A stretch of DNA of 64,000 nucleotides from Dermatophagoides farinae (GCF_024713945.1 NC_134680.1:5577501-5641500), one strand, 5' to 3'; shown: positions 26,363 to 42,300, counted from the stretch's first letter. Numbers and translations: made by a program. The notes: a model not told the origin generated them from the sequence alone.

Positions 26363-29300
26363 TGTTGATTACTGTAGTAATAAATTTTCACATATTCATC
26401 TTCTCTTCTCCGTCCTGAATTGATGATATATATGATTTTGATATAAACATATGTTGATGATTGATAAACATAATTATTTTCTTTTGATTTATTTTGTTTA
26501 ATAATGTTTTGTGAAAAAAAAACATACACAGCATCTATTCAGATTCCTTTTTTTTTGTTCAATAATGAATAGATATAATCTTGATTTAATAATTTTGTTT
26601 CATAATCACCACCACCAACACCCACCCACCCACCATTTACAGACATATTCACTTACCTTACTTACTGTATAGTTATTATATATAATTTTCATTATCATTC
26701 TTTTTCATTGAAATTTAAAAATAAATTTAAAAAAAAATTCATAAATCAAACAACAAATTGTTTCATATTAAAAAAATATTCATGATTCGAATTTTTCATT
26801 TTTTTTTTCATTTTGTCAAATTCAGATGGCGAAAGTTTCATTTAAATTGTTCGAGTTGAATTTTTCTTTCGTAAGATGTCGTTATGTGTATTTGTTTGTT
26901 TATCATTTTGGATACAAATCAAATTCTTTATAAATGTTCCGTTAATTTATTCCATGGTTATAAATCATTGACGATCAATAATCCTAATATATATTAAAAT
27001 TTACCGGGTCCCAAAAAATAATATTCCGGTGACTGTTCTAATTTCTATTTATTTTTATGGCTAAAAATAAATAAATCAAAGACCATTGAACGCTTTTGGA
27101 TCATTGAAAGAAAAAAATTTGATCAGATTATTATCACTTTGGTAATTGGTAAAAGTAAAAGAAAAAAAAATTGATTATTTCCACGAACAAATTCTCATTT
27201 TGCAACCAAAATTAAAATTGTTGTTTTCATGGCATCAAATTTAATAAATGTCTGGGCCAAATTAATCCAATTCATATATGAAACAAAATATAATAATAAT
27301 AATCTTTGGATTTGGTTGCTGAATGGTGGAAGCGAAAAAATTCACATCTGCATATGACATGAACATGAATAAGAATTTCAGAATTATAACGCTACTGTTA
27401 TTCTGTACATATGCAGAAAAAAAACGTCCTTCAATTATCATTGAATATGAAATGAATGCCATAATCAATCGATTGAGGCATGATTATACATATTTCAAAA
27501 TTGTGTAATTATTATTATTTGATGATAATTAAGAAAAATGTAATGTAATTCAATGTCCGGAAATCCTTTAATACAACAAATAAGATGAAGAATTATACAA
27601 TACATTCATATTTCGTAATTTCAACACACAAATGAATTTGTTTCTCCCTGTCTCTCACTCTCTCTCTCTTTCTCTTTATTTATTTTAGCAACAACTAAAT
27701 GTTTAATTATCCATTGATTGATTGATCAGCCAATCATCATGACAACAAAAAGAATTTGCAAAAAAAAAATTCCTATTTCTCATCATCATTCTGAACATCT
27801 GGATGATGAAGATGGCAATGTGAACGAAATCAAAAATAATGATTGTTTGGTTTTGGTTTTGATTCGTTTTTTTTTCTGAATTCCGTATTTCTAGAAGAAA
27901 AAAAAATTCCTGTCCTCAACATGTTGGTTTTTTTTCCCCACCACCACCGCCACTAACTACGGAAAAATGGATTGATGATTTATTTTTAAACATCCCAATT
28001 ATAATCATCATCATCATCATTAGGATCCATAAATATATGTTAAACGTTTGAAAGAGTTACAAAGTTTTTACGAGCTGTATTTATCCCATTACATTCATAT
28101 ATTTATGGTGAAACCATCGGGGTTAAATAATTTCATCATCATCATTATTTCCACTGATAAACTGATCATCTTGAATTTATTTTTTCATTCCAATGTTCCC
28201 ATTTTTATCTTCCATTCACAATTTTTTCGGCGACCAAATTTTTTTTTTTAAATTTCATTTCTCCATTTTGTTTCATCATCATCATCATCATCAATTATAA
28301 TCGATCAGATTGTATAGTGGATGAATTTTGTACCATTTCCATGAAGCGGCATTTAATAATAATAATAATTTTTCAACAAAAAAAAAAAAAAAAAGATTAA
28401 TTCATCATGGATCAATCGATTTCAAAGAAACAAGAAAAAAAAGTACATTCGAAAAGAACATTGCACAACATAAAATTTTGTGCACCAAGTAGTACGCGTG
28501 TTAATTTCTTGCAATAATGATAAATGAATCGTCGTAGTCATCTTAAGAATGAATAATTGGAATTTTTTTTTTTTGGTTGCAACGAATATTCATGAACAAA
28601 AAAAACAAAACAAACAAACAAAAAACACGTTACCCGGTGTTCATCAGTGAAATAAAAATGATCAATCAAAGCAACAACAACGTAATGATTTGAATTTCAA
28701 AATTGACTTGCTTAACTTGCTTGATTTTGGATTTTTTTTTCGTTGTTGTTGTTGTTGTTGTTGTTGTTTCATTTTTGATTCATATTCATTGTTTGTTATT
28801 GGGATGATTTTTTGTTTGTTTGTTTCTTATTATTATTTATAAATATTGATTACAACCATTCATTACAATCAGTCAATCATGTGTGTGTGTGTGTGTATTG
28901 TAAATGGAAATTCTTATTGTATCTGTTTTTATTCATGATTGTACTCGTGTGTGTGTGTGTGTGTGTTTGTGTATGATCATCTCTTTTTTTTCTACTTGTT
29001 GTAAAGAAAAAAAAATATTTTGACCAATATGGATGATAAATGATCATTTATGATTGATGATCGATGAAAAAAAAATTGAATGATTGCTATTATCGATAAT
29101 GATTGATTGAGTACCATATATACCATCGTCGATCAATTGAAAACAGTGGCTATGAATGAATGAATATGATGATGATGAAAAGTGGAAAAAATTTTATAGA
29201 AAATTTCGATTTTTTTTCATCTTCTAACCATTCATCCGATTCAATCCTTTTTTTTGTTCAATCATCATCCACATGGTGGTGGATAGCTGTAAATGGATTT

Positions 29301-32060
29301 GAAAAATGAAAATGTTGATTTTTGTCTGTTTTGTTGTTGTTTACTTTTATTTCACCGTGGCAGCATTATTGAAAAAAAATTCAGCTTCCGAATTATTTTT
29401 GTGTGTGTGTGTGTGTGTGTAATAAGCAAATTCAACCTGTTCATGATTTCTTTATGGGTCCTTGTATATTATATAATCATCATCATGGCCAAACGATGGA
29501 TGAACACAAAAGAAAAATAAAATAATGATAGCTGTCCGAACATTGAAAACTTTTTTTTCATTCATTCATTCGTTTGTTTGTTTGTTTATTGATTTGATTT
29601 CAATTTGAATTTACGTCAATACAATTGAAATACACGAACAATACATATGATTACACACACACACACACACAAAAAAAAATCAACAGCAACAACAACAACA
29701 TCACCTGAAATTTTTAATATATTCTGGTTGTTTGAGAAATATGATAAATTATATGACAATGAAAAAAAAATGGACAACAACAACAACAACAATAAACTGG
29801 CAAGAGAAACAAAAATAATTAATAAAGAAGAAAAAACCAAAACCAAAACCAAAAAAAAAAAAAAAAAAAAAACCATCACCACCAGACACGCACATACTTC
29901 TTTCACCTTTTTTTTCAGTGGTAAAAATAAAACTTTTAATCCATTTGAAAACATTTGAAATTTTCATTTTTTTTTTCAATTCCATAAACAACAACAACAA
30001 CAATAATCTTAATGTTTATATTGAAGTGGTGGTTACATTTGCAATTTGATCACAAACGTTATTGCAGATTTTTGAAAAATGACAAAACAAGATTCAATCA
30101 CATACACACACACACACACACAACATCCGTCCAAATTTTCTCATCTTTCTCATCATCAAATAATTGTGTAACAACAACAAAATCCACTTGTCTAAATATT
30201 TACCTAATATTTCCACATATTCAATTCGATTTTTTGTTGTTGTTGTTGTTGTTCAATATCTTCTTCTTTGTTTTTTTTTTTGTTCAAAATTCATTGATTC
30301 ACACTTCTGGAATGTCTCTATCATTTTCATCATCATCATCATCATCATCTTTATATTTATTTTGAATGAAAAAAAAAAAAAATAAAATCCCATTGTTTAA
30401 ACACACACACACACAGTAAATAAGATTGTCTCTCTCATTCTCTCGATTTTTTTTTATTTTCGATTACAATCCCCTTTTCCATACAAACACACAAACCGCT
30501 ACTACCTGTTGATTGCATACAATTTGATTGTTTTTACATTTATCCATCCATCCATCCATCCATCTATATATCCATCTATCTATCTATCTATCTATCCATT
30601 GTCATTGTTGTCATTTTTTCTATTATTTAAATTTGATTGCAATCACTCACTCACAATCATTATCATTTATTTTGTGGGTGTGGGTGTGTGTGTGTAATAA
30701 AGGATTTTAATGCTCTCCCTCTTGAAACAAATTCAAAAAAAAAGAAAAAATTATTGCTCATTGAACAATAAAAGAAAAAAAAAAATCTTTTCTATAATCT
30801 GATCCAATCATTTGTTTCAAACACCATTATTATTATTATGATGATGATGAAGATGGTGATTATTCAGTAATAATCATTATCATCATCATTTGTTTTATGT
30901 TTTTAAAAAAAAACAATACAAAGAATTTAAGAAGAGAATTAAACGAGAATAACGTTCGTTTTTTTTCGACGTTGAATATGTACATCTACACCCACCAACA
31001 CACACACCAACACACACAATAGATAATAAACTTTCGATTCAATTCAAAAAAAAAAAATTCTTTTTCTTTTCGCCAATAGTATCTATTTTTGGATTCAACT
31101 GTCATCATCATCAATTTACATATCGTTTCTCATCCTCTCTCTCTCTCTTTAGGTTATGGGCACAATTTATTGGCTCTAATAATTATTATTATTATGATTA
31201 TGATTGATTCGGAGCTGTTTTCGGCAACAAAAAAAAAAAAATTAGGGAAAGAAAAATTCATTCATTCAACCATTTTACAATACATAGCCATTACTTTTTT
31301 TTTCTCTTTTTTTTTACATTTTGTTTTAAATTGTTCTTTCAAGTTTAATAATGGCGATGATGTAATTTTTCTATTTTTTTTTTTTTTTGACTTTTATTAC
31401 CCTTCATCATCATCATCATCGTCATTTAATTCATTCACATTGAAAATTTCTTTCATTGTCTTTCTTTGTTTTTCCTCGGATTTTTTCTCATTCATTCAAT
31501 ATTTGGCAACTTTAATTTGCATGACGACGAGGCTTATATAAAAATGATTGATTGATTGATGGTGATTAACAACAGACCAAAATAAAAAAAAAACAAAACA
31601 AAAATTCACCTAGATTTTTGGGCTGATTAACGAGAAAAACAAAACAAAACAAAAAAAAAAAAAAAAAAACAAACCAAAACGAGTGATATCTGGATCTATA
31701 ATTGCGCGTGTTTAATTTTTTAGGTTGTTATTGACCATTTGGTCAAAAACATAACGATGTTTATAGAAAAAATATTGTATTATCGATTCTCTCTAATCCA
31801 AACTTCAATACAATCTATCTATATTCAAAACAAACGAAATGCATACATACACACACATACACACACAGACATATTTATTATCTGTATATTCGGTAGCGTT
31901 AAATTATGTATTACAGTTTTTTTTACATCATCATCATCATCATCAACATTGCCTCTTGTTGATGAAGAAAGAAAAAAAAATGAGAGAGAGAGCAACAATA
32001 TGCAAATTTCGTATGTTTTTCTCTCTCTTTTTTCTCATTTTGATATATGATGTACAGTAT

Positions 32061-32101
<41 letters not shown>

Positions 32102-32231
32102 TGTCTGTCTATTATGCCCAATGTACTGAAAAAAGAAACGAATTTTTTCATGGCGTCGGTTCATCGCCATGAAATAAAAAAAAAAATTATTTAGCTGATG
32201 GTGGTTGTTGGTGGTTGTTAGTGTTTGTATA

Positions 32232-32268
<37 letters not shown>

Positions 32269-35200
32269 CAAATTCATATGAATTGTTTGAAACAAACCAA
32301 ACAAACGGTCTAAAACACATCTAAAAAAAAAATTCTGCATTCAAACAGTTTCTACACGACGTTGATGATGATGATGATTTTGTAATATTTGAATTTAAAT
32401 TTTTATTGATTGAATGAATGAGTAAATAAAAAAAAAAATCAGACAACAACAAAAAAAAAACACAATGAAAATATTAAAATAAAAATTTTTCATTTGTTGA
32501 ATTCATTTTGTGATCTCTACACATTCTCAAATCATTCACTCAATACATTATCTATCGCCATCATACAATACTATCGATCGTCAATTGATTCATCAATCGA
32601 TCGAATGTGTATCGTGATTGAAAACAATGTTTGTTACAATGTTTTGCTTGTGGCAGTGAATTTTTTTTAGAATTTTGTTCAAATAAATTCTTGATTCTGT
32701 AATTTATGAATTACCAAAAAAAAGGTAAGTGATTTAAATATTTTCAAATCGTTTTGAACAACGATAACAACAATAACAACAACAACAACAAATCGATTAT
32801 CCACTTAATAACAACAGTAGCCAAAATTTCCTTAAAATATTGTTTTTTGTCATCGGCCCAAATAACAATATGTTTATTTACAATCATGTCATCATGATTA
32901 TTTGAAATTTATTCATTTTCATTCTGCAAATTACATGAATAATTTAGATTTTAATTTTGTTTTGTCATCATTGGTAGTCGTTTTGTTTTTGTTGTTATCG
33001 TTTTGTTTGTTTGTTTGTTTGTTTGTCTGCCATTTTATATGGCTTTTTTTTCAGCAAATAATTATCATTTTACACAATTTGTCTCTCTTTCTCTCTCTTG
33101 TTGTCAGTTGGACAGTGAACAAAAAAAAATTAGTTTTTTTTTGCTGTCGATTCAAACAAAATCCGGAAATCGATAATGCCAATCATCATATGGAAAATTA
33201 AATTGTGCGATGAAAAAAAATACAGCATGAGAGAAAGAAAAAAACAAGCAAAGTGAATAAAATGCCATTTTCCAATGGCAACAACAACAACAACAACAAC
33301 AACAAAAAATTTTAAATTGCTAGACAGTCAGATAGATTGGAAATGAAATTTCCAGGATAAAAAAAAACCATAACAACAACAACAACAACAACAAGAAGAA
33401 AGGATCCATCTTAAATATCTCACAAGTGTTTCACGATTTTTTTTTCTGAGTGATAATGATTATGATGACAAGTTTAATTAGATTTGAGATTTGATTAATA
33501 AAATTGATTAAGTGTGCGCGTGTGTGTTCGTGTAATTCATTTTAAAATTAACAATCTGATTACCTGAATTCAATATTCCAATAAAATGAAAAAAAAAGAC
33601 CAATGGGCCATACAGAATTTTCTGAATTTTCATTGGAAAAAAACCTATTATTATGAGCAGATTTTTTTTTCTCTCCAGTTTTTTGTCTTTAACCTCTTCA
33701 ATCGATCGATTGATTGATCTTATTGATCGTATGATTGGTATTTGAAGATAGCATTTTTTTTGTAATTTCATCTAATTTAAAAATAAAACAAAAATAAATT
33801 TATTTTAAAACAAAAAAAAATTATCATTGTCTTGTTGTTGTTGTTGTTGTCGTTGCTAATTTCATCACATTCCAGACAATTTTTTTTTGTATATCATTGA
33901 CGTAGCACAGTTGAGACGTATTTGGCTATGTATTAGAACCAAAAAAAAAAAAAAAAAAAAAAACGGAAAAAAATCCTTTGGTTTGTCATTCCCAAATCGA
34001 CCTTCCTGCTGTACTGTGTATAAGAGAGAATAGACTCAGAAAAAAAATAAAACTCTCATCATCATCATCAATGGAGGTAATGGCAATAATTATCATCACT
34101 TTTTCAATGATAATGATAATATCTGGTCATCAAATGATGTGTGATATCTCATTGTAAAATTTTTTTTTTTTTTTTTTTGGTTTATACGTCATATTTCAGC
34201 GGTTTTTTTTTGTACATCGATATTTATGATTAGTTATTTTTCTTTGCTTTATTCGTGTGTGTGTTTTTTTTCATTTTTTCATTCAAAAATCAATTATCAA
34301 ATTGAATTTAATTTTCAATCATCATCATTATAACGTGAGTAAAAAAAAAAATGATTTAATTTCGCAATTCGAGTGATTGATCGATTGACTGACTGATTTA
34401 TTGATTGAGTTGTATTTATTTTTTTCTCTTTCATTGTCACATTTCTATATTCATGTGTGTGTGTATGTGTGTGACATTGTCTTTATTATATTATGGTGTT
34501 ATATAATAATCACTGAACAAATAATCAATCATGCGTCACACTATTTGACCACTTCCACTTCCCTGCATACACAAACACACACACACACACACATGTTGGA
34601 ATTTAGTCAAGTTTTGAACAATTTTTTTATTTGCCAATTTTGTTTTCTGGTATTTCACTTCCTTTCCCTCTCCCTCTCGCTATCTCGCTATCTCTTTCTA
34701 TCAACAACCCACATTGTTTTTAACGTGGTGATGATTGAAGATTGAAGATTGCTCCAATTTTTTCGTTTCAATACATAAAAAACAGTGTAAAACAACACAA
34801 TTTTTCATGCATTGGTGATTTTTAGATATGTTTTTTTTTCTCTTCTATCAAATTGTGATGATGTATCCTGGTGGTGGCCAGGTGCAATCAACAAATTTTT
34901 TTTTTTGCTATCACGGTAGTTTTTTTTTGTTTTGTTGTTTTTTTTTTGCACACTGTTATTCAGGTCATCTACCAAGAAAAAAAAACAAAAAATAAATAAA
35001 TAAATTTTTCAGGTTTCCAGGTTGTCGAATGAAAAAAAAATCATACCTTTTTCTGGTTTTTTTTTCATGTAAACACAGGTTATTATTATTGTCTACCTTC
35101 TTATCATCGTCGAAGGTCATAATATTCATATATATCTACAGACACCAATAAATTTGGATTTTTTTTCTTTTTTTCATTGGCCATCCACCTGTCATCAAAT

Positions 35201-37011
35201 TTATGATGATGATGATGATGATGATTGGGGCTTTCAAATTTTTTTTTCTTTCTCTTTTTTTTACGACAAAAGAAAATTTTTTGTCACCAATCAATCAATC
35301 AATAAATATTGTATGCGTGTAGGCGGAAAATAAATACAAAATGACAAACAAACAAACAAAAAAAACAAGAGAAAAGATGAAAAAAGATTCTGACATGGAA
35401 TCTGAATTTTTATTGTTATTCATTCATTCATTCATTTATCAATCGATCAATCGATCGATCGATAATGATGATAATAAAAAAAATGAACACAAAAGATTTC
35501 TATTCTGTTAATTAATGATCAAGGAAAAACGCTGTAAAATAATTTGTTCAGAAAAAAAATCATTTAAATCCAATTGATTGATCACACAATCAATTCATGA
35601 AAGAGAGAGAGAAAAAAAAAACACCAGATGACCTTGAATTTTGGTGAAAAAAAAATTTTTCACCAAAAAAAATGAAATTATTTGAACATTTTAAAATGAA
35701 TTAATTATGTTTATTCATTCATTTGGAAAAATTTCCCCAGGTAACAGAGCAGCCTGGAATAATGATGATGATGATGATGATGATGACATGCACAGTCATA
35801 TAAATCACTGATAATGTTGTACTACCAAAATGTGAAATGAAATGAATTGTTGTTGTTGTTGTTGTTGTTGATACTAGAACATTCTGTGAAATTTGAAACC
35901 AAAAAAAAAAAAAAAAAAAAAATTCTTTATAACAATAAAATAGAAATGAGGCCATTATCATAATAATAAAATATAAATGATTATTGTATTTTATTTGCGT
36001 ATGTTTGTATTCTTTCATCATCATCATCATCATTGTCAATGTTAGTTGATCCAAATGATTATGATGATTATGACTACTACTACTACGCCTACACTGGGAA
36101 AAAAATTGATAAAATCCTTGCAGCAATACAATATACAATAATAATAATAATAAAACTATCAAGACGAAAGATAAACATTTGCTGAACAAAAAAAAAAAAA
36201 AAAAAAAATAGAATCCCGAGAATAAATGAAAAAGAATAAAACTTTGAACAAAACAAACAAACATACAGAATTTGTAATATAGGTAGAATATGAAACAAAC
36301 ATTAGATACACTGATCCACAGACCGACCCACAGACAGACAGACATATATACAAGAATCGATTATAATCGAAAATTCTAGGGTTTTTTTTTCTTTGCGATT
36401 CCTTGGGTTTGTCTTTATTGTCGTTGTCTTTTTTTTTTTTTTTTTTGATTGTCAAGTTCGAGGCCATCATTCATTCATTCATTTATTTATAATGATAATA
36501 GTCGTGCATTTCGAGGTAATCTATAAATATATAAAATAAAATGAAATGAATGATGATTATATAATCATGATGAATTGAATACACAGACAAAGAATATAAA
36601 TTCTACATGCATAGAATTCAATTATAAACACACTGTGTGTGTGAAAGAGAGAGAGAGAGAGAACCAGAATATAAATATAAACCACTATACATATGTATAT
36701 TCTACCTACATTTATTTATTTTTCTTTTTTTTTTTTTTTTTTTTTTTGGTTGTCATATTGTTTTATTGTTTCATGATCATTTCAGATTCTGTGTATATAT
36801 TATCCAGTTCTATGGACCACGACAATCATCATAAAGAATAGCCGAAAAAAAACAGCAACAGCAACAGCAAAAAAAATTATACAGTTATCATCACCATTGC
36901 AATAAATTTGTGAAAATCATTCATTGTGTGTGCGTGTGTGTGTGTGTATTATTTATTTCCGGTTCGAATAACAATTGATTTATCGATGATTAAATTCAAT
37001 TATTTATTGTT
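26363..37011. other. 10.6-kb gene-free, repeat-rich spacer
   Basis: The BTB-gene 3' UTR probably ends near an AATAAA at 26720-26725. Beyond it no frame has protein-like sequence; those that stay open run through poly-T, (CA)n, (CAT)n and (CAA)n tracts. Notable repeats are a 32-nt TG tract at 32066-32097 and A-runs at 35901-35922 and 36188-36208. The right end would hold the adenylyl cyclase promoter and 5' UTR. I recognise no RNA gene or transposon. Confidence 0.65.
32066..32097. repeat. (TG)n microsatellite
   Basis: Sixteen uninterrupted TG units, one of the longest dinucleotide tracts in the window. A second CA tract of similar length lies about 140 nt further right, so the pair could form a large inverted repeat. 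Confidence 0.95.
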
Positions 37012-39269
37012 ATGATGATGGTGAATAATAATAATCAATTTGATGGACAATTATTATCATCATCATCATTATTATTATCATGTTCAACATCAACATCAGC
37101 ATCATCATCATCATCCACAACATCAACATCAAATGATTTTGATCGACAAAATAATTTGATGTTTCATCATCATCATCATCATCAACATCATAATCATTCA
37201 TTGTTAAATGAGAAACAAACCTGTGACCACATCGACGACGACGACAACGACAACAAAAACCAAAAAGGTACGCATTGTTGGTTTATTGAAAGAATTTCAA
37301 AAAAACCAAAAATTCAAACTTTTATCTGTTTTTTTTTTCATTTTTGTTCCCGATCAGATAACCACCACCACCATCAATATAATGATGATAGCCAACTATA
37401 TGATGATTACTATGATGACGATGATGATGGTAATGACAATGAAATGGATAAAATGGATGAAGAAAAATTGACAAAGAAAAAAACATCCATATCACAATTA
37501 CAATGGAATCTACGTTCATTGCGTTCAGAATTTAAATTAAAAAATACTGAAATTTATTTTCGCCGCTATCAAACACGTCTTTGTCATCGTTGGTTTACCA
37601 TTGTACTCATATTGAATATTATTGTATCGTTGACTGATTTATCAAGTTTTTTTCTATTTCGTGTAAGTTTTAATTTGATTGATTTTGTTTAAATTTTACA
37701 TTTCCTGTATATATATGATGATGTGTTTTGATTTTTTTTTCATTATTATTATCTGACCAAATTTGGAACCATCACCATCATCGAATAATTATAGACATTT
37801 TGTCACAGAGGGTCCTTGTCCTTGTTTTGTTTTTTTTTCTGATTACAAAATTTCAATGATAATTCCAATTTGATGATTTAAACTTGAAAACAAAATATGA
37901 AAAACCTATCCATTATTCATGATAATCATCATGAAAATCTGGAATTAATTATTCCAGGAAAATTGTAAATTTCTTTTTTCCTTCTTTGTTTTTTTGTTTG
38001 TTTGTTGTTTTTCAACATCATGTTGCATTTGATTGTGGTAATTATGATAATTTCTTTTTTTTTCTCTAGATTGATATCAAATGATATCATGTAAATGAAA
38101 AAGATTTTTATCTTGCCATTCAAGATTGAAAGTGTAAGCGAAGAAAAAAATGAAAGGAAATTTGTAGAATTTCTCTTTTCATTTGAATAATATTTTTGAT
38201 GATGATAATCATACAAACCGGTAAATACAATGTTGTGAACACTTTAAAATGCCAAAATGTCCGAATAATAATGGTCATTGTGGCCAAACACATTTCACAC
38301 AAAAATGTGATTGTCCGATTATGTTGAATGAATATAAGAAATTTCATACACACATGGACATGGACATTGACCGATCAAAATACCGACAATATTCAATCGA
38401 TTATTGTGTTCGAGGGCCAATTCATTTGTTGTTAACAATGATTTAATCGATTAGATTGGATTCAATTTCGTAGATTGGTTGGTTACACGTTTACAAATAT
38501 TATTTTTTTCTGTATAACGTTAAAAAATACAATGATAATGATGATGATGTTATTTAAATTTAACCTTGACGTTAACCCTTTTTTCCCTTCCCCCCATTTA
38601 TTCATTCATTAATTCATTTATCCATTAATGAAGGTTGTTGGTATAAGGATAAGTAACAAAAAACGAAAAAAAAAAATGATAACTGGGTAAAACCAATGAT
38701 TGTTTCAAATTCATATATATATGGTGTATGTGTGTGTGTGTTGATGATATGTATATATACAGCTAGACTACTGTCATCATATCATTGAGCTAAAGCTATG
38801 TGAATAATGTTATTGAAAAAAAAAGATTTCATTATGTAATAATTGTAAAGCCTTGAACAAAATGAACATTTTCGAAGAAAAAAAAAACACACACACACAC
38901 CGAGATGGATAGATTGAGAGAAGAGAGAGAGAGAGAAAAAAAAATGTGAAAAAAAAGAGAATAATGGATATAATCGACAGAACATGGAAAGTCATCAAAA
39001 GAGTTTTTGGAAATTTGAAAAAATAAAATACAAAATACAAAATGAGAGACACACACACACACACACAAACATGGATAAATTATTTTTATTTTTTTTTCAC
39101 ATTTTTTTTTGCCATTTTGTGAATAATTACAAATCAATCTACACACACACACACACACTTGGAGAAAAATTGAATATTTTTATACTTGTAAAAAAAAACT
39201 CATTAAAAAAAAGAGAAACAGAAAGATTTTAGAGTTTTTTTTTGTTTTTAAAACTCATCACTCACTTGC

Positions 39270-39304
<35 letters not shown>

Positions 39305-42300
39305 ATAACATCGGTTCGCGTTTGTTCAAATAATTAAATAGTTTACAAAATGTTCGACAAATTGTTTCTCGTGTTTTTTATGTTAATTACTGTTGAATGA
39401 ATGATGAGAATTCAATTCATTGAACGAACGAACGAAAAAAAACCTTTGAATTCACATGATACGCATCGATATCATTCCTTTAAAATTTTTTTCGTTTATT
39501 TTTTTGTTGTTGTTGTTCCACATTCAAGTTGATCCAAAAAAAAAAAATTTTTTTTTCCATTTTAAATTTCATCACCAATTTTTTTTTATTGCTGGTACGT
39601 TTGTCCCGATGATGATTACATTATTCAACTACTACCAAGAAATAAATATTCACAATTGTTCTATTTCGTTTCTGTTTCTTTTTTTTCTTCTAAAAATAAA
39701 ACTTCATCACCATAATGATGATGACAACAATAACGACGGTTCTATGGAACCAAAAATAACAACAACAGCAGCTATTAACGACTGAAAAAAAATCTGAAAC
39801 TTTTTTTCCATTTTATACAATTCCAATTTTTATATATTTTTTTTAAATGTTACAGTAACATTTAAAAAAAACTTGTGATGTGTAAATCTTGTGTTCTTTT
39901 GTTTCATTTTTTTTTTGTTGCAGATTCAATTCAGATTTTTTCATCTTCGTGATTTCTATAGAAAAATTTTTTTTTCCTGTGCAAATATCATTTGTGTGTG
40001 TGTTTGTGACAGTGTGTGATTGTTTCATTCATGCAACAATTTATACGAAATAATAGATTCCTGATAAAAGGTGGGTGTCATGGCTAATTTTTTTTTATGA
40101 ATGAACGACAAAAATAAATATTCTATGAATTTTTTTTTCCAAATTTCATTACAAAGAATCGTCAAAAGTTTTTTTTCATCCTTTGTTTTTACATATAAAT
40201 CACCATCATTATCATTAAAATTCATAAAAATTCTCAGGAAAACACACACAAAAACACAAAAACACAGACACAGACACAATGAGATGAAATTAAATTTATC
40301 ATTGAAAAATTCTTTAATGTACTAAATATCGAATGAGTAAGAGAGAGAGAGATGGAGTTGTTTCAATGGTGAAAATCATTGGATCACTTGTTATCCTTGC
40401 AAAAACGATGCAAAAAAAATGAGATTTTTTTGTGTGTGTCTGTGTCTATGAGCGTATGTTTCCAATCCAATTTTTGAAAATGTTCCATTCATTCATTCAG
40501 AAAAAAAAAGTTTTTTTTAATCATTTCAAATGAAAGATAAAAATAGAGGGAGAGTTTTTTTTTCTCTTCCCCCCCTCTCACTACCTATTTATATCTTTAT
40601 CCTTATTATATACATAAACAAACGAATGAATGAACGGAAAAATCCTCCCAACGCCATTTAAAATGTGAATGAATTTTTGGATTTTTGTTCAAATTTTCAA
40701 TCCATGAATGATGAATGATGAACAAAGTCAAGTTATTGACTTTTTAAATGTGAATGTTTATTTATTTATTTATTTTTTTTCATAAAGTTTATTTATCGGA
40801 TAGATTTCAAGGAATGTATCCATTTTTCCCCCTCTTTTTTGCACTGTGTGTGCGTGTGTGTGTGAATCCTTCCGATCAGAATTCATTGATATTTCCAAAT
40901 AATCGTATTAATAGTGTATATATGTGTGAGTGAGAGTAAACATACCGAAGGATTGTCAATGTTTGTTTGTTTGTTTGTTCTTTTTTTTCGTTGTTCTTGT
41001 TGCTGTTGTTGTTGTTGTTGTTCGACCTTCAACTCTTTCGATTTAAAATCTTAAAGTTTTTTTTTATTTACTTTTGCTCTCTTTGTGTATGTGTGTGTTT
41101 TTCAACTATAATTTTTATATATGTGTGTATGCTGAATATTACGCAATTGTCACATATAACAGCAGCAACAACAACAACAACAACAAAATCGATATTTGTG
41201 TGTGTGTGTGTGTGTTTGATTGCATAACCCGAGGAGAATATAATCATTGTCATTGTCGTTGTTCATCATATCTATCACAATCTATCGATGATGATCACAA
41301 ATCACAATATTTGTCGGTTTGAAATTTGATTTTTTTTTTATTTCTGTGTGAAATCAAGTGCACGTTTTTTTTTTACTGGTTAATAAACGAATAGCCCAAG
41401 ATTGATAATTGGCAAAAAAAAAAAAAATCCTGTCCTAAAATATTTCCTGTCATCAATGAAAAAAAAAATTTTTTTTATCGATGATAAAATCATTTTTGAA
41501 TTAATGGTCTATTTTGTTTTTTTTTCACTTTCTCTCTCTCCTTTTTTTATGATGACGATTTCAACATGATTTATTTATTTTGATTTTCATACTACACACA
41601 TACATGACGATTCGTGATAAATGTGAAAAAAAAATTAAACAAAACAATCGATTAATCGAAATTGAACATTCGAAAATCATCAGCAAGATGATTCGTATCC
41701 ATTTCAAGCAATTGTTCGTATATCAACATTGATTATCTATATTTGTTTTTTATTGGCCACTACATATAATGATGAAAGATGGTTAAACAATTCAACAATT
41801 ATACAATCATTGGTTGCATTTATTATATTTATAACAATGTTTTTAGCTGAATATGGTACATTTTTATTGTATTATCTATCACCATCAAAATCGACAATAA
41901 TCAACAATAATAATGATGATGATGATAATAATATACGTTTAATATCCAGTTGGAAACGTGCAAGACCAATATTTTTTCTAATATTTTGCAATGAAATTCT
42001 TTTACCATTTCCACGAAGAATTTATTCAATCACTTGTTCAACATTGGTTGTAATATTGGAGATTATAATAACATTATCTTGGTGGCCAATACGATATACA
42101 TCTGCTACTGGTATAAATTCAACAATATCATCACCATCATCATCATCATCATCTGAAGCAATAATTGCAACAGTTGTCAATCATACATTGAATCAAATGT
42201 TTCTATTACCATCCGAATTGCCGCCAACAACATCATCATCATCATCATCGGCCATTTTGATGAACTCCTTATCATTGACATCGGATCCACTTACACCATT

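Noticed and set aside
35719-36345. A 208-residue minus-strand frame with many hydrophobic residues
   Set aside because: It runs through poly-T, (CAT)n and (CAA)n tracts, so the apparent membrane segments are translated simple repeats.
38249-38446. A 65-residue plus-strand frame with several Cys and His, inside the adenylyl cyclase intron
   Set aside because: Composition is not purely repetitive, but there is no splice context, family resemblance or promoter signal. It is short enough to be open by chance.
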